Source: CAZLMG01 sp964560765
Lineage (GTDB): Bacteria > Bdellovibrionota_B > Oligoflexia > Oligoflexales > CAZLMG01
Length of the DNA: 64,000 bases
Direction of reading: 5' to 3'
Assembly (NCBI GenBank): GCA_964560765.1
Contig: CAZLMG010000007.1
Span: forward strand, 62,001-126,000
The notes below the pieces were generated by a model. The model saw only the letters and a program-made list of their open reading frames with translations. It ran no database searches and was not told the DNA's origin. Positions 35,201 to 42,900 of this stretch are shown here, in pieces. Every line of letters begins with the position of its first letter. The first letter of the stretch is position 1. A program made the position numbers and the translations under genes.

Positions 35201-36438
35201 CGAATGGTCGGAATTACGCAAAAAGATTCACCATCTCGGTGAAAGAACTTCTGTAGGCGTTCTGATGAAACTTGCTGCTGGATGGATTCATGATACCGTC
35301 CAGCTCTTGCGCGAGCCAACGCGACTTCACTGACATCGGTCGCGAATATTTCAAGCTGCAGTGGCACGCCGAGTTCTTCGGCAACTTCAAAGACGATCAT
35401 GGCGATAGAGTAAACTTCTTCGCCGGTAGCGCACCCAGGCACCCATACGCGAAATGGGTCCGTCGTTTCTCGGCTCTTTATAGCCTGAACGAGCACCTGG
35501 TCGCGCAATATTTGAAATGTTTCTGGATCACGAAAGAAGCTGGTGACCTTGACTAAAATGTCTTCAAATAAGCTTTCAAGTTCGGATGGATGGTCTTTGA
35601 GGTAATTGAAGTACACGGCAGCTGAATCTATCTTTTGCAGCGCCATGCGTCGCATAATCCGCCGTCGGACCGTTGGTCGTTTGTAGGCCGAGAAGTCGAC
35701 GCCGCGTGAAGTGCGCAGGAGGGTCTGAATCTTCTCTAGGGATTGCTCCCACGCTGGGAGCCCGTCTCGGCTCTCATGTGAGTGACGTCCATTCTGTCCT
35801 TGGAAGGATTGTGCAAGTTCTCCAAGCTGCGCTGCAATCTGTACTGGCGACAAAACGTAGTCTACACCCGCTGCAATTGCCGCCGAAGGCATCCCGAAAA
35901 ACTGTGCGGATCTCTCGTCCTGAGCAAAAGTAATACCTCCTGCCAGCATGATGGCTGAAACGCCGGCGGCCCCATCGGATCCACTTCCAGACAGAACGAC
36001 GCCGAGCGCATAATGTTCATAGTTGGTGGCCAGGGAGTGGAAAAGGTCATTGATCGGCAAATGCATATCGGCGCGTTGCGTGCTTCGCGCCACTAAGTGC
36101 AAAGCCCCCTGGCCCACGGTCAAACTGGCATTTGATGGCAGGACATATACGTGGTTCGGTAGCAAATTTATGCCGTCCAGGGCATCTTTTACTGGCATGG
36201 AAGTGGACTTAGCCAGAAGTTCGGAAAGTAGGCTTTTGTGGGTGGGATCGAGGTGGCTAGCGACGATGAAAGACATTCCCGTGTCTGGACGAAGATGAGC
36301 CAACAATTGCTCAAGGGCTTGCAGGCCACCGGCAGAGGATCCGATTCCGACGACTGGAAATGCAGGAGAAGCTATTTCTTTATCGGTGTCGTGTTGCGCA
36401 ATTGTAGGTCGTTGATCGCGAGTTTCTTTGGCAGCCAT
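32272..36438 (-). CDS. CheB-CheR-PAS-histidine kinase-receiver fusion protein
   Basis: A 1388-residue cytoplasmic signalling protein. Order of domains: CheB-type methylesterase at about 25-205 with its catalytic triad (GSSAGG, SHLDPTHKS, SGSGSDGAAG). CheR-type methyltransferase at about 235-500 follows (VTSFFRDPETF, WVPGCATGEEVYS, DLISCRNLLIYL). Then come a coiled coil rich in NEEL repeats (about 650-740), two PAS regions, a kinase with HisKA FLANMSHEIRTP (His1012), and an ATPase with FGGTGLGL. A receiver ends it, with acceptor Asp about 1317 in VLMDLQMP. No transmembrane segment is seen. No chemoreceptor or other che gene is nearby. Known relatives often lack methylation targets; their output is unclear. 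Confidence 0.94.
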   Translation of the reverse strand: MAAKETRDQRPTIAQHDTDKEIASPAFPVVGIGSSAGGLQALEQLLAHLRPDTGMSFIVASHLDPTHKSLLSELLAKSTSMPVKDALDGINLLPNHVYVLPSNASLTVGQGALHLVARSTQRADMHLPINDLFHSLATNYEHYALGVVLSGSGSDGAAGVSAIMLAGGITFAQDERSAQFFGMPSAAIAAGVDYVLSPVQIAAQLGELAQSFQGQNGRHSHESRDGLPAWEQSLEKIQTLLRTSRGVDFSAYKRPTVRRRIMRRMALQKIDSAAVYFNYLKDHPSELESLFEDILVKVTSFFRDPETFQILRDQVLVQAIKSRETTDPFRVWVPGCATGEEVYSIAMIVFEVAEELGVPLQLEIFATDVSEVALARARAGRYHESIQQQVSSERLQKFFHRDGESFCVIPTIRESCIFARQDVTRDPPFSKLDLISCRNLLIYLAPQIQRRVLTAFHFALNPAGFLTLGSAETLGSASDLFQVIDKTARIYAKRPAIQGVQIPNFQWNRNEIASLSRVSTDSIKQKSERPIDTRTDADRAILRFMPPSVVVNERLEITQFRGDTSPFLLQPSGEPTRDLLKMCRSGLLFELRAAIAEAEAISKPIWRDVELLDTQENSFNVHLNVIPFDASPAGLRHFVIMFDRQQDRIVATKALRGDAGSEVNRLQEELSSTKDFLHAIIEKEQATNEELKSVGEEILSANEELQSTNEELATAKEEIQAANEELITVNEELRQRNDDLSVVNSDLANLFGSVQIPIVMLSANLAVRRFTPTAEKVLNLSASDLGKSLSDFGERLGIEGLERLALEVMESLNTREEDIQDRNGRWYSLRIKPYRTSDNRIDGTVIALVDIDSLKRSYERLEEALQYADAIIQATPVPLLVVDLNHKVITTNHAFYSYFKTTPASTIGHSLIDLVDGKLAHPGLLDRLEKVSYRDKPTDSITVDQVLPGLGRRIVQVSARSATSGPDARKQTLLAFLDVTSQTLSEEGAVAAQNAAEAASRAKSEFLANMSHEIRTPLGAVLGYAELLGKPDCSESDRRSFLDRIRHNGSEVLELIDDILDLAKVEAGRLTIDKTRFDLMEELSDILIPHQAEAQIKGLELQVIFAGPIPSSIFSCRRRFRQIINNIVNNAIKFTSKGRVDVRVELDSAGKQPQLRISVTDMGCGLTPEQQLRLFQPFGQADSTITRRFGGTGLGLVLSRHLASLLGGDVVLTRSEPDQGTTFTITIDPGPMADIAMRSGSILPEHKSQAQDKPSDWFRESRRLSGIRVLLVEDGIDNQLLLSRFLDMSGAQVQVAANGDDALVALNGATYDVVLMDLQMPVMDGYQAMKRIRQRGMQVPVLALTAHAMAGERERCMDHGFNDYMSKPVQPNLLIDVVSKLVKAKQHP

Positions 36439-36640
36439 GGCCCCACTTTCAAAGCTTTCAATCAGAAGCAGGTAGAATTGTGCGCGAAGGCGCGCCCATG
36501 CGCCTGCTTATAAGCGATTGAATGCGGGAAATACACAGGTAGTTGGGGGGTGTGGATGCGTGGAAGAAGCCGACAAGCGACCATGCTTATCGGCAGAAAT
36601 TCCAATGTATCATGTTGGTTACCGGGAATTCTCAGCGCCT

Positions 36641-37801
36641 CTAATCTGCTGCGGCGGCAGTTTGTGCGTTCCAAACGAGGCGTCCAGAATTGAAAGTGCT
36701 CTGGCCGCGTGTGTCGATGAACTCTAATTCGACTTCCAGCCCGTTTGGATAATCTATCAATTGCACGGAGTTTAGCTTAACGACGTAGTTTCGATCCTTG
36801 ATGTGGGCTTCGAGATCCATTTCTGTCCATTCTGAAGTGCCGATCTCCCGATATCGCAGCACGGCATGAACGACTTCCGATTGCGACAGGTCCTTGATGA
36901 TCTCCGCCAGCTGACTGGCCTCGTCGGTTTTCGCGTGTCGAGGCAAGCCGTTGCTGTCCGTACTGGCGATCGACTTCAGTGCGGCATCATTACCGGTCAA
37001 CATCAATGTGGCGATGGTGGCGTTAATGCCCATGGGATCTTTGAGAGTGGCTGCTTCTGTGAAGCCATTTTGGCCGCCAGTCGGGAAGCCATCCGAGATA
37101 AAGTAAACTTCGCGGACGCTGTCAGGTCGTGCCGCAGTCAGCATGGCGATGGATTGGGCCAGGGCAGCTTGATAGTTGGTATTGCCAACCGCTTCGCAAA
37201 GGACGGCCTCCGTAAAGTAGGTCGACTGGACGAAGGTTTGGTGATCGACCAGCGCCCCGGTCGAGCGGGCCACGCCTGTACCGAAGGTCACTAAGCCAAT
37301 GCGGGTATTTGCCGCCTGGGATACGCTATTGACAATGGCTGCGACCGCTTGTGCCCGGCCGCAGGTTCCGGCGACAAGTGGATCGTTGTCAGCCATGGAT
37401 CCGGATACATCGATGACGAATACGATTTCTCGGGACTGACTCTCTGGTGAGCAGAGGGTTCCCTGAATGCTTAGCGTTAGGTCATCGTTGTCATTCAAGT
37501 CAACTTCATGGTCGCCCTGTCCGGATATAGCGGCTTTCTTGGATTGGGCTGCTCCTTTGTCGCCAACATTGGCTGAAGGTTTTCCCTGTGAGCCTTTGCC
37601 GTCGAGCAGATTCAGGGGCTTTTGGCATTCGAGGTTCCAGGTCAGAGCAAACTCAGCAGGCTCGCTAATAACCGGCTCCCCGACGACATCTTCGCTGTAG
37701 TCGGCAGATCCATTGCGAAACTGGGCTTCGTTTGAGCAACCCATGACGGCTGCTAGCAGACCCGAGCTGATATGCACAGCCGCGCGTTTGTAGGTTTTCA
37801 T
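36641..37801 (-). CDS. VWA-domain lipoprotein
   Basis: A 386-residue surface or periplasmic protein. ATG 37801 has GGAG eight bases upstream and opens a lipoprotein signal (SSGLLAAVMGCSNEA). A low-complexity spacer of about 80 residues leads to a von Willebrand A domain with the metal-site motif DVSGSMADN, a later YFISDGFPTGG and the expected alternating helices. A C-terminal beta region of about 90 residues closes it. VWA domains mediate metal-dependent binding; the ligand is unknown. A start 24 codons upstream lacks the signal and is rejected. Confidence 0.83.
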   Translation of the reverse strand: MKTYKRAAVHISSGLLAAVMGCSNEAQFRNGSADYSEDVVGEPVISEPAEFALTWNLECQKPLNLLDGKGSQGKPSANVGDKGAAQSKKAAISGQGDHEVDLNDNDDLTLSIQGTLCSPESQSREIVFVIDVSGSMADNDPLVAGTCGRAQAVAAIVNSVSQAANTRIGLVTFGTGVARSTGALVDHQTFVQSTYFTEAVLCEAVGNTNYQAALAQSIAMLTAARPDSVREVYFISDGFPTGGQNGFTEAATLKDPMGINATIATLMLTGNDAALKSIASTDSNGLPRHAKTDEASQLAEIIKDLSQSEVVHAVLRYREIGTSEWTEMDLEAHIKDRNYVVKLNSVQLIDYPNGLEVELEFIDTRGQSTFNSGRLVWNAQTAAAAD

Positions 37802-37882
37802 GGCAGCGTCTCCACTAAGATTATCGCTTACACGCTTGACCGCCTGTTGCGGCCACAGAGGGTGCTCGGACAAAATTGAGAA

Positions 37883-37904
37883 AAATTAAAGGACTCTTTA
37901 ATTT
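37883..37904 (-). terminator. AT-rich hairpin downstream of mnmE
   Basis: AAATTAAAG and CTTTAATTT form a perfect 9-bp stem with a 4-base loop, 84 bases past the mnmE stop. On the minus strand a T-rich run follows. It could end the rpmH-mnmE operon or lie in the promoter of the VWA gene. Confidence 0.45.
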
Positions 37905-37987
37905 ATCAATAAAAACAAAGCATTATAGTTTCGCAATGGGAGCCACTGGCAGGGAGGAGTGCGGACGGCCATTGATTTCCCGCCGAG

Positions 37988-39406
37988 TCACTTTCCGACG
38001 CAGAATTCAGAAAAGATGCGATCTAGAATATCTTCATTCGACACGTCTCCGATAATGGATGACAAAGAGCGAGCAGCTCCCTGCAGCTCAAAGGCGAGGA
38101 TTTCGTCGTAGCTGTCCGCATCGAATGCTTGAAAAAATGCCTGGCATTGGTTCTGAGCCTGTTCAAGTGCGGCGTGGTGACGAGCACTGGTAACAAACGT
38201 CGATTCACTCAGTTGGCCAACATGACTATCGATAATTTCCACTAGAGTCTTAGAAAGATGCTCTAAACCACCAGAAAGTTTACACGAAACAGGCAGCCAG
38301 TCTTTAATCGCCCAAGAGGGAACCCCCAGGTCAGACTTAGTTAGAACGCGCAAAATCTTCGAGGCGCCGCCCGAATGCAAGTCGGCATCTGCAAAGAGTT
38401 GTGCGGCAGAAACAGGATCGGCATCACTTGCACAGAGGAGCAAGATGACATCGGCTTCGCCCAGCAATCGGCGCGACTGTTCAATCCCGAGCTTTTCAAC
38501 GGGATCGTGGGTTTCTCGCAAACCGGCGGTATCAATCAAACGCAGCATGCGGCCGCGGATGAGGCATGTTTCTTCGATATAGTCGCGCGTGGTACCAGCA
38601 ATCTCCGTGACCAAAGCTCGATTGGTACCTAGCATGCTATTGAACAGCGTTGATTTCCCAGCATTTGGCGACCCAACAAGTGCGACTCGCAGTCCCTCAG
38701 CAGCGATGCGTCCGCTACTGTAGGTTGATATGAGCTTTTGGATACTCGTATGCACAACTTGCACCAGTGAGCGCACCTGCCGCAGCTCAACATCCGACGT
38801 GTCGTCTTCATCCGGAAAATCGATTCGGGCTTCGAGGTAGGCCATGGCCTGAATCAGTTGGTGGCGAAGCTGATCAATGGAGCTTGCGAGACGACCTTGA
38901 GATAGGTGCTGGCCAGCAATCCATTGCTGATGAGTTTGCGCTTCGACCAAATGCTTAATGCCTTCTGCCGCAGTCAGATCTAATTTGCCGTGCAAGTAAG
39001 CTCGACGCGTAAATTCGCCAGGATCTGCTGGCCGGCAGCCCATGGAATATAGGACACGGAGCACTTGCTGCACAATGTAGGGGCCGCCATGGAGATTTAT
39101 CTCAATGACGTCTTCGCCAGTGTAAGACTTGGGCCCCTGAAAGAAGAGCACCAAGGCATCGTCCAAAACGACATCGGTAGTCGGATCAATGATAGAAGCG
39201 CGAGCTACCACTCGCGGACTTGGCGCGCTCATGGACTTCCATTTAATCGCTTTCTGGATTAGATCACGGCAATTCGGTCCAGATACGCGCACCATAGCGA
39301 CAGCGCCGAGCCCGGGGGCCGTGGCGAGAGATGCAATAACATCCTGCGTAAACGAAAGCCCGGCGGTTCCTGCCGGGCTTTGTTGTTGATCGCGATCGTC
39401 GGTCAT
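37988..39406 (-). CDS. mnmE: tRNA modification GTPase MnmE
   Basis: With MnmG it installs the aminomethyl group on wobble uridine of certain tRNAs. The 472 residues have the folate-binding N-domain (DVIASLATAPGLGAVAMVRVSG) and a helical domain. The G domain has GSPNAGKSTLFN, DTAGLRET and TKSD. The end FCVGK carries the catalytic Cys. It is the last gene of rpmH-rnpA-yidD-yidC-khpB-mnmE, six bases after khpB. Odd point: codons 10-18 encode a perfect 10-bp hairpin followed by T residues (see that entry). Confidence 0.96.
   Translation of the reverse strand: MTDDRDQQQSPAGTAGLSFTQDVIASLATAPGLGAVAMVRVSGPNCRDLIQKAIKWKSMSAPSPRVVARASIIDPTTDVVLDDALVLFFQGPKSYTGEDVIEINLHGGPYIVQQVLRVLYSMGCRPADPGEFTRRAYLHGKLDLTAAEGIKHLVEAQTHQQWIAGQHLSQGRLASSIDQLRHQLIQAMAYLEARIDFPDEDDTSDVELRQVRSLVQVVHTSIQKLISTYSSGRIAAEGLRVALVGSPNAGKSTLFNSMLGTNRALVTEIAGTTRDYIEETCLIRGRMLRLIDTAGLRETHDPVEKLGIEQSRRLLGEADVILLLCASDADPVSAAQLFADADLHSGGASKILRVLTKSDLGVPSWAIKDWLPVSCKLSGGLEHLSKTLVEIIDSHVGQLSESTFVTSARHHAALEQAQNQCQAFFQAFDADSYDEILAFELQGAARSLSSIIGDVSNEDILDRIFSEFCVGK
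39355..39381 (-). other. Terminator-like hairpin inside the first codons of mnmE
   Basis: AAAGCCCGGC (39355-39364) and GCCGGGCTTT (39372-39381) form a perfect 10-bp stem with a 7-base loop. On the minus strand TTTCGTTT follows the 5' half of the stem's partner, so it looks like an intrinsic terminator or attenuator at codons 9-18 of mnmE. Confidence 0.55.
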
Positions 39407-39412
39407 GGGGAC

Positions 39413-40180
39413 TTAACCGCGCGCCTCATCGCTCTTTGCCGGGAGAATCATGAGCTTGCGATTGGTTCCGGAGCCAATCGACTTTGTGTAAACTCGGTCG
39501 TCGCGATCCAGGGCCATGTGAATGATTTTCCGATCATAGGAGCTCTTATAGTTTAAAACAATTGGCTTCTGGTTTTCATGGACCTGCATCGATAGATCGC
39601 GCGCCATATCAATTAACTCTTGCTCGCGCTGCATGCGTTGGCCGGATACGTCGATGAAGATACGAAATGGCAATTCCCGCTTCAGGTGGCGCGGTTTCTT
39701 GCGCATGATGTGTTCTAGAGACTCAGCAATTTTGCTATTGCGGTTAATTTGTCCAGCCAAGTACTCATTGTCGATGTTCAGGACGAGGCGCTGGTCGCTG
39801 AGCGACGCCGCGACGGGGACATCTTCGCCGGCCATGCGAGTGCAGATCTCTTCACAAAAACTACGCAGTTCTTCCACCAATGCTGCTGTTTCGTCTGCGG
39901 ATAATTCACGGCGCTCACCAGCAGGCTCAGTTTCGGTGCGGGAGTGATGGTCACGGCCGTTACTGCGGCGCTCGTGATTTCGGCCCCTACTTGGAGCATC
40001 GGCCCAGGCGCTGATGGTGATGCGCTTGCTGCCTGCGAGGAATGACAGAAAGCCTCCGCCGGCTTGCGCAATGATTTCATACTTTACACGGTCTTTGTTT
40101 ACGCCAAGTTGGCGGGCAGCTTCATCCAGGGCTTTGTCGAGGTTCTTGCCTTCTGCTTGAATCGGTTTCGGGTTACGCAT
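39413..40180 (-). CDS. khpB: KhpB/Jag RNA-binding protein
   Basis: Jag/SpoIIIJ-associated RNA-binding protein (KhpB), which in other bacteria works with KhpA on transcripts for cell elongation. The 255 residues begin with the Jag-N domain (EGKNLDKALDEAARQLGV, then GGFLSFLAG). A charged Arg/His-rich linker, a divergent KH region (RLVLNIDNEYLAGQINRN) and a C-terminal R3H-type domain (SYDRKIIHMALDRDDRV to GTNRKLMIL) follow. It sits between yidC and mnmE, the conserved setting for this gene. Confidence 0.92.
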   Translation of the reverse strand: MRNPKPIQAEGKNLDKALDEAARQLGVNKDRVKYEIIAQAGGGFLSFLAGSKRITISAWADAPSRGRNHERRSNGRDHHSRTETEPAGERRELSADETAALVEELRSFCEEICTRMAGEDVPVAASLSDQRLVLNIDNEYLAGQINRNSKIAESLEHIMRKKPRHLKRELPFRIFIDVSGQRMQREQELIDMARDLSMQVHENQKPIVLNYKSSYDRKIIHMALDRDDRVYTKSIGSGTNRKLMILPAKSDEARG

Positions 40181-40208
40181 TTCTTGTTTCTCCTATGCAG
40201 ACTAGTTG

Positions 40209-41876
40209 TCAGACGGCAATGCGCCGATTGAGCCATTGTTGTTGAAGTATCGTCACCACCGTGTTGACGATCATATAGAGCACCATCCCTGCAGGCAGTG
40301 ACAGCATCATTACCGTGAAAATCACCGGCATCATCAGCATGATCTTTTCTTGGTTTTTATCCATAGAAGGGTTTGGTGTCAATTTTTGCTGAATGAACAT
40401 GCCCACGCCCAACAGAATTGGCGTGATGTAATAAGGGTCGGCTACGGACAGATCCTGAATCCAGCCAAAGAATGGTGCATGACGTAACTCGATGGCATGC
40501 GACAGCACGTTATAAAAGGCGATGAATACCGGAATCTGCGGCAGAATGGGTAAGCAGCCCTTTGCTGGGTTGATCTTGTGTGTTTGCATGAATTTCATCA
40601 GCTCTTGTTGCTGACGGCGTGGATCTTCTTTGTGCGTTTCGCGCAATGCCGCCATTTGAGGTTGTAACTTCTGCATTTTCTTCATGGAGATGACGGATGC
40701 TTTTGTCAGGGGATAGAACAGAATCTTCAGCAAAATCGTGATGATGATGATGGCGATGCCGTAGTTTCCAAAGGCGCGATACAAACCTTGCACCGCCAGC
40801 AGTAATGGGTGTGCGATCACTCCAAACCAGCCGAGATCTATGCTGGATTTCAGCCGCTCGTCGAAATTGGTAAGGGCATGAACTTCCTTGGGGCCGAAAT
40901 AGATTTCAAAGTCCATGCTGCTTGAGGAGCCGGGGGCGACTTGACCGTGTGGCTGTGACGTTGTGAGGAGCATAGGGCATCCGTCACCCGAGCGTCCACC
41001 GCGATAGCGCATTGAGTAGGATAGATTCTTTGTCTTCGGCAAAATGGCCGTGAGAAAATAGTGGGAGTCAAAGCCGGCATAATCGAGATCGATGGATCTA
41101 CCCTCGAGTGCAGGCTCGCTATGGTTGCCATCGCCACAATATTCAGAAACCAAGACAGCTTCTCGCGACCCGGAAATGCCACTGATGAAGGAGCTCTGTT
41201 GGGTGACAAAATCTGGAATGAAGAAGCTGGAAGAGGCCTTCTTGGCTTCGGATATATTTTGCGTCACCGCCAAGTTGGCTTCGAGGTCTTGACTGCGGTC
41301 AGAGATGTTGTGAAACGTGACCTTAAGTTGGGCACCGAACCCAGAGCTTGGAATGGTGAATAGTTGCTCTATCTTCCACGGCCCGTCCGTTGTCCAGAAT
41401 GCGATGGAGTTGCCCTGGCGCTGGGCGTGATAACCCACCGTTGGCTCCGTCTTGGTCAATGTTGGTGTGCCCTGTATGGTCATCATGCTCGATAATAGTT
41501 CGACAGAGCCGCTATTGCGCTCGCGCGCGGCCCGATAGTCTTTTAACAGCACCGAGTTTATGGCTGAGTAATCTTGGTTGAAGGTAATGATCGCCGATTC
41601 ATTTTCGAAAACGAGGTCGTTTTCAGCAAGCCTAGTAATGGTCGCTGCTGGCGCAGTAAGTTTGCTTTCGCTGGCGGTGCCGGAGGTTGTGCCGATGGCT
41701 GCGGGTTGCGTCTGGGAAGAGTCATCGCCTGACGGCGCAACGGCGGCCGGCGTATCCGTTGCCGTTCTGCCCGCCTCAGGTTTGGGGTACTTTTTGGTTA
41801 AGTAGCTGTTGTACCCTAGGTAAAACAGCACGCACATGACGATTGCAAGTCCAACGTTTCTTCCTTCGGAATTCAT
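40209..41876 (-). CDS. yidC: Membrane protein insertase YidC
   Basis: Inserts and folds inner-membrane proteins, alone or with Sec. The 555 residues show the Gram-negative form: an N-terminal anchor (LAIVMCVLFYLGYNSYL), a large periplasmic domain of about 300 residues, and the conserved C-terminal membrane core. The core has NYGIAIIIITILLKILFYPLT and SMKKMQKLQPQMAALRE with the hydrophilic-groove Arg region, then PQIPVFIAFYNVL. ATG 41876 overlaps the yidD stop in an ATGA; an upstream start at 41927 is rejected. Confidence 0.96.
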   Translation of the reverse strand: MNSEGRNVGLAIVMCVLFYLGYNSYLTKKYPKPEAGRTATDTPAAVAPSGDDSSQTQPAAIGTTSGTASESKLTAPAATITRLAENDLVFENESAIITFNQDYSAINSVLLKDYRAARERNSGSVELLSSMMTIQGTPTLTKTEPTVGYHAQRQGNSIAFWTTDGPWKIEQLFTIPSSGFGAQLKVTFHNISDRSQDLEANLAVTQNISEAKKASSSFFIPDFVTQQSSFISGISGSREAVLVSEYCGDGNHSEPALEGRSIDLDYAGFDSHYFLTAILPKTKNLSYSMRYRGGRSGDGCPMLLTTSQPHGQVAPGSSSSMDFEIYFGPKEVHALTNFDERLKSSIDLGWFGVIAHPLLLAVQGLYRAFGNYGIAIIIITILLKILFYPLTKASVISMKKMQKLQPQMAALRETHKEDPRRQQQELMKFMQTHKINPAKGCLPILPQIPVFIAFYNVLSHAIELRHAPFFGWIQDLSVADPYYITPILLGVGMFIQQKLTPNPSMDKNQEKIMLMMPVIFTVMMLSLPAGMVLYMIVNTVVTILQQQWLNRRIAV

Positions 41877-42094
41877 GGCAACTCGACTCCACCAGGATGT
41901 AAGGGATGACAGCGCAGCAGACGCCATGCGGATTTACGTATGGCTTCGATGAAAGAGTATCGTTGGAAGCACTCCACGGAATAATTTGAGCAGCTGGGAT
42001 AGAATCGGCAACGCGGCCCTAGCAATGGCGAGATCGTCCACTGATAGACACGGATGGCAGCAATGCTAAGATGTTTCAAGACACCCAATACCAA
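41873..42094 (-). CDS. yidD: YidD membrane-insertion efficiency factor
   Basis: Small peripheral membrane protein that assists YidC. The 73 residues contain the family core RVYQWTISPLLGPRCRFYPSCSNY and end CHPLHPGGVE. Start is a TTG; AGGA sits close by and fits a second TTG two codons later about as well. It lies 27 bases after rnpA and overlaps yidC by four. Confidence 0.93.
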   Translation of the reverse strand: MVLGVLKHLSIAAIRVYQWTISPLLGPRCRFYPSCSNYSVECFQRYSFIEAIRKSAWRLLRCHPLHPGGVELP

Positions 42095-42121
42095 TTATCC
42101 TATTGGGCGTTTTTCGAAGTT

Positions 42122-42472
42122 CTAGGACACGTGCTGTGGCAATTGCGATTCAAGTCGCGCAAGGCAAGTCGTTAGCTCTTGATTCAGTGCGTCGTAAGTT
42201 AGGCTTCCTGCGGAATGCCGTGCGACGACCACAAAATCTGCTGCTTGCGTTTCAGGCAAGCGAATCCGGAACGACTCTCGTATGAAACGCTTCACCCTGT
42301 TTCTGGTGACAGCGGAACCAACCTTGCGTGAAACAACGAGACCCAATCGGGGCAAGTTGCTATTCTTTCTGCCAACCACAACCAAATGCCGCGACACAAC
42401 TTTTCGACCATTGTCGAACGTTGCGTCAAATTCACCGGTTTTTAGCAATCGGTTTTGCTTCGAAAAACGCAT
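42122..42472 (-). CDS. rnpA: Ribonuclease P protein component
   Basis: Protein subunit of RNase P that aids 5' maturation of tRNA. The 116 residues carry the signature RNRVKRFIRESFR and the opening RFSKQNRLLKTGEFDATF. It is encoded 26 bases after rpmH, the near-universal arrangement. Nothing unusual. Confidence 0.96.
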   Translation of the reverse strand: MRFSKQNRLLKTGEFDATFDNGRKVVSRHLVVVGRKNSNLPRLGLVVSRKVGSAVTRNRVKRFIRESFRIRLPETQAADFVVVARHSAGSLTYDALNQELTTCLARLESQLPQHVS

Positions 42473-42498
42473 GCGATCAATTTTAGACTGAACTGCAG

Positions 42499-42651
42499 TT
42501 ACTTCTGATAAACGCCAATCGCGAGACGCTTGCGGCCTTTGCGGCGACGAGCGCTCAACACGTTGCGGCCGCCAGGAGTCTGCATGCGACTGCGGAAACC
42601 GTGAACGCGCAATCGCTTTCTGCGGCTGGGTTGGTAAGTACGTTTGCTCAT
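42499..42651 (-). CDS. rpmH: Ribosomal protein L34
   Basis: Ribosomal protein L34, 50 residues, starting MSKRTYQPSRRKRLRVHG and ending RKGRKRLAIGVYQK. ATG 42651 matches the family start and has GGGG about eight bases upstream. A longer open reading to 42876 adds 75 residues unlike L34 and is rejected. It is the first gene of rpmH-rnpA-yidD-yidC-khpB-mnmE. The 249 bases upstream hold no gene; dnaA, a common neighbour, is absent. Confidence 0.97.
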   Translation of the reverse strand: MSKRTYQPSRRKRLRVHGFRSRMQTPGGRNVLSARRRKGRKRLAIGVYQK

Positions 42652-42811
42652 GATTTTTTCCCCTTCGTCTGTATTCTTGCGCTCGGGTAGATTTCTCGAG
42701 TTTATTGAGCTTGTTGCGTCAGATTTCTGGTCAACAGCCCCGAGCAAGATGGGGGACGATATCAGAAGCCGTGAGGATTTGGCAAGGGCATTGGCAAATC
42801 TGTAACCACCC

Positions 42812-42874
42812 GGAATTATATATATTTCATTATATATGTTGAATTTCAACAAAACTAATATATAAATGAATTCC
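42812..42874. repeat. AT-rich imperfect palindrome upstream of rpmH
   Basis: Outer arms GGAATT (42812) and AATTCC (ending 42874) enclose TA-rich arms. The centre is GTTGAA-T-TTCAAC. The region is far richer in A+T than its surroundings. It includes the probable promoter of the next gene. No DnaA box TTATCCACA is seen here. Confidence 0.5.
42839..42866 (+). promoter_or_regulatory. Probable sigma-70 promoter of the cysteine-repeat gene
   Basis: TTGAAT at 42839-42844 and TATAAA at 42861-42866, 16 bases apart, about 35 bases before the ATG at 42901. Confidence 0.45.
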
Positions 42875-42900
42875 ACTTATAATTATTGCGGATATTAATA

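Noticed and set aside
24000..38000. Possible mobile or defence island in the accessory stretch
   Set aside because: No transposase, integrase, direct repeats, tRNA or restriction gene was found; the genes look chromosomal.
42499..42876. 125-codon frame ending in L34
   Set aside because: Only the last 50 residues match L34; the extra N-terminus covers the promoter region.
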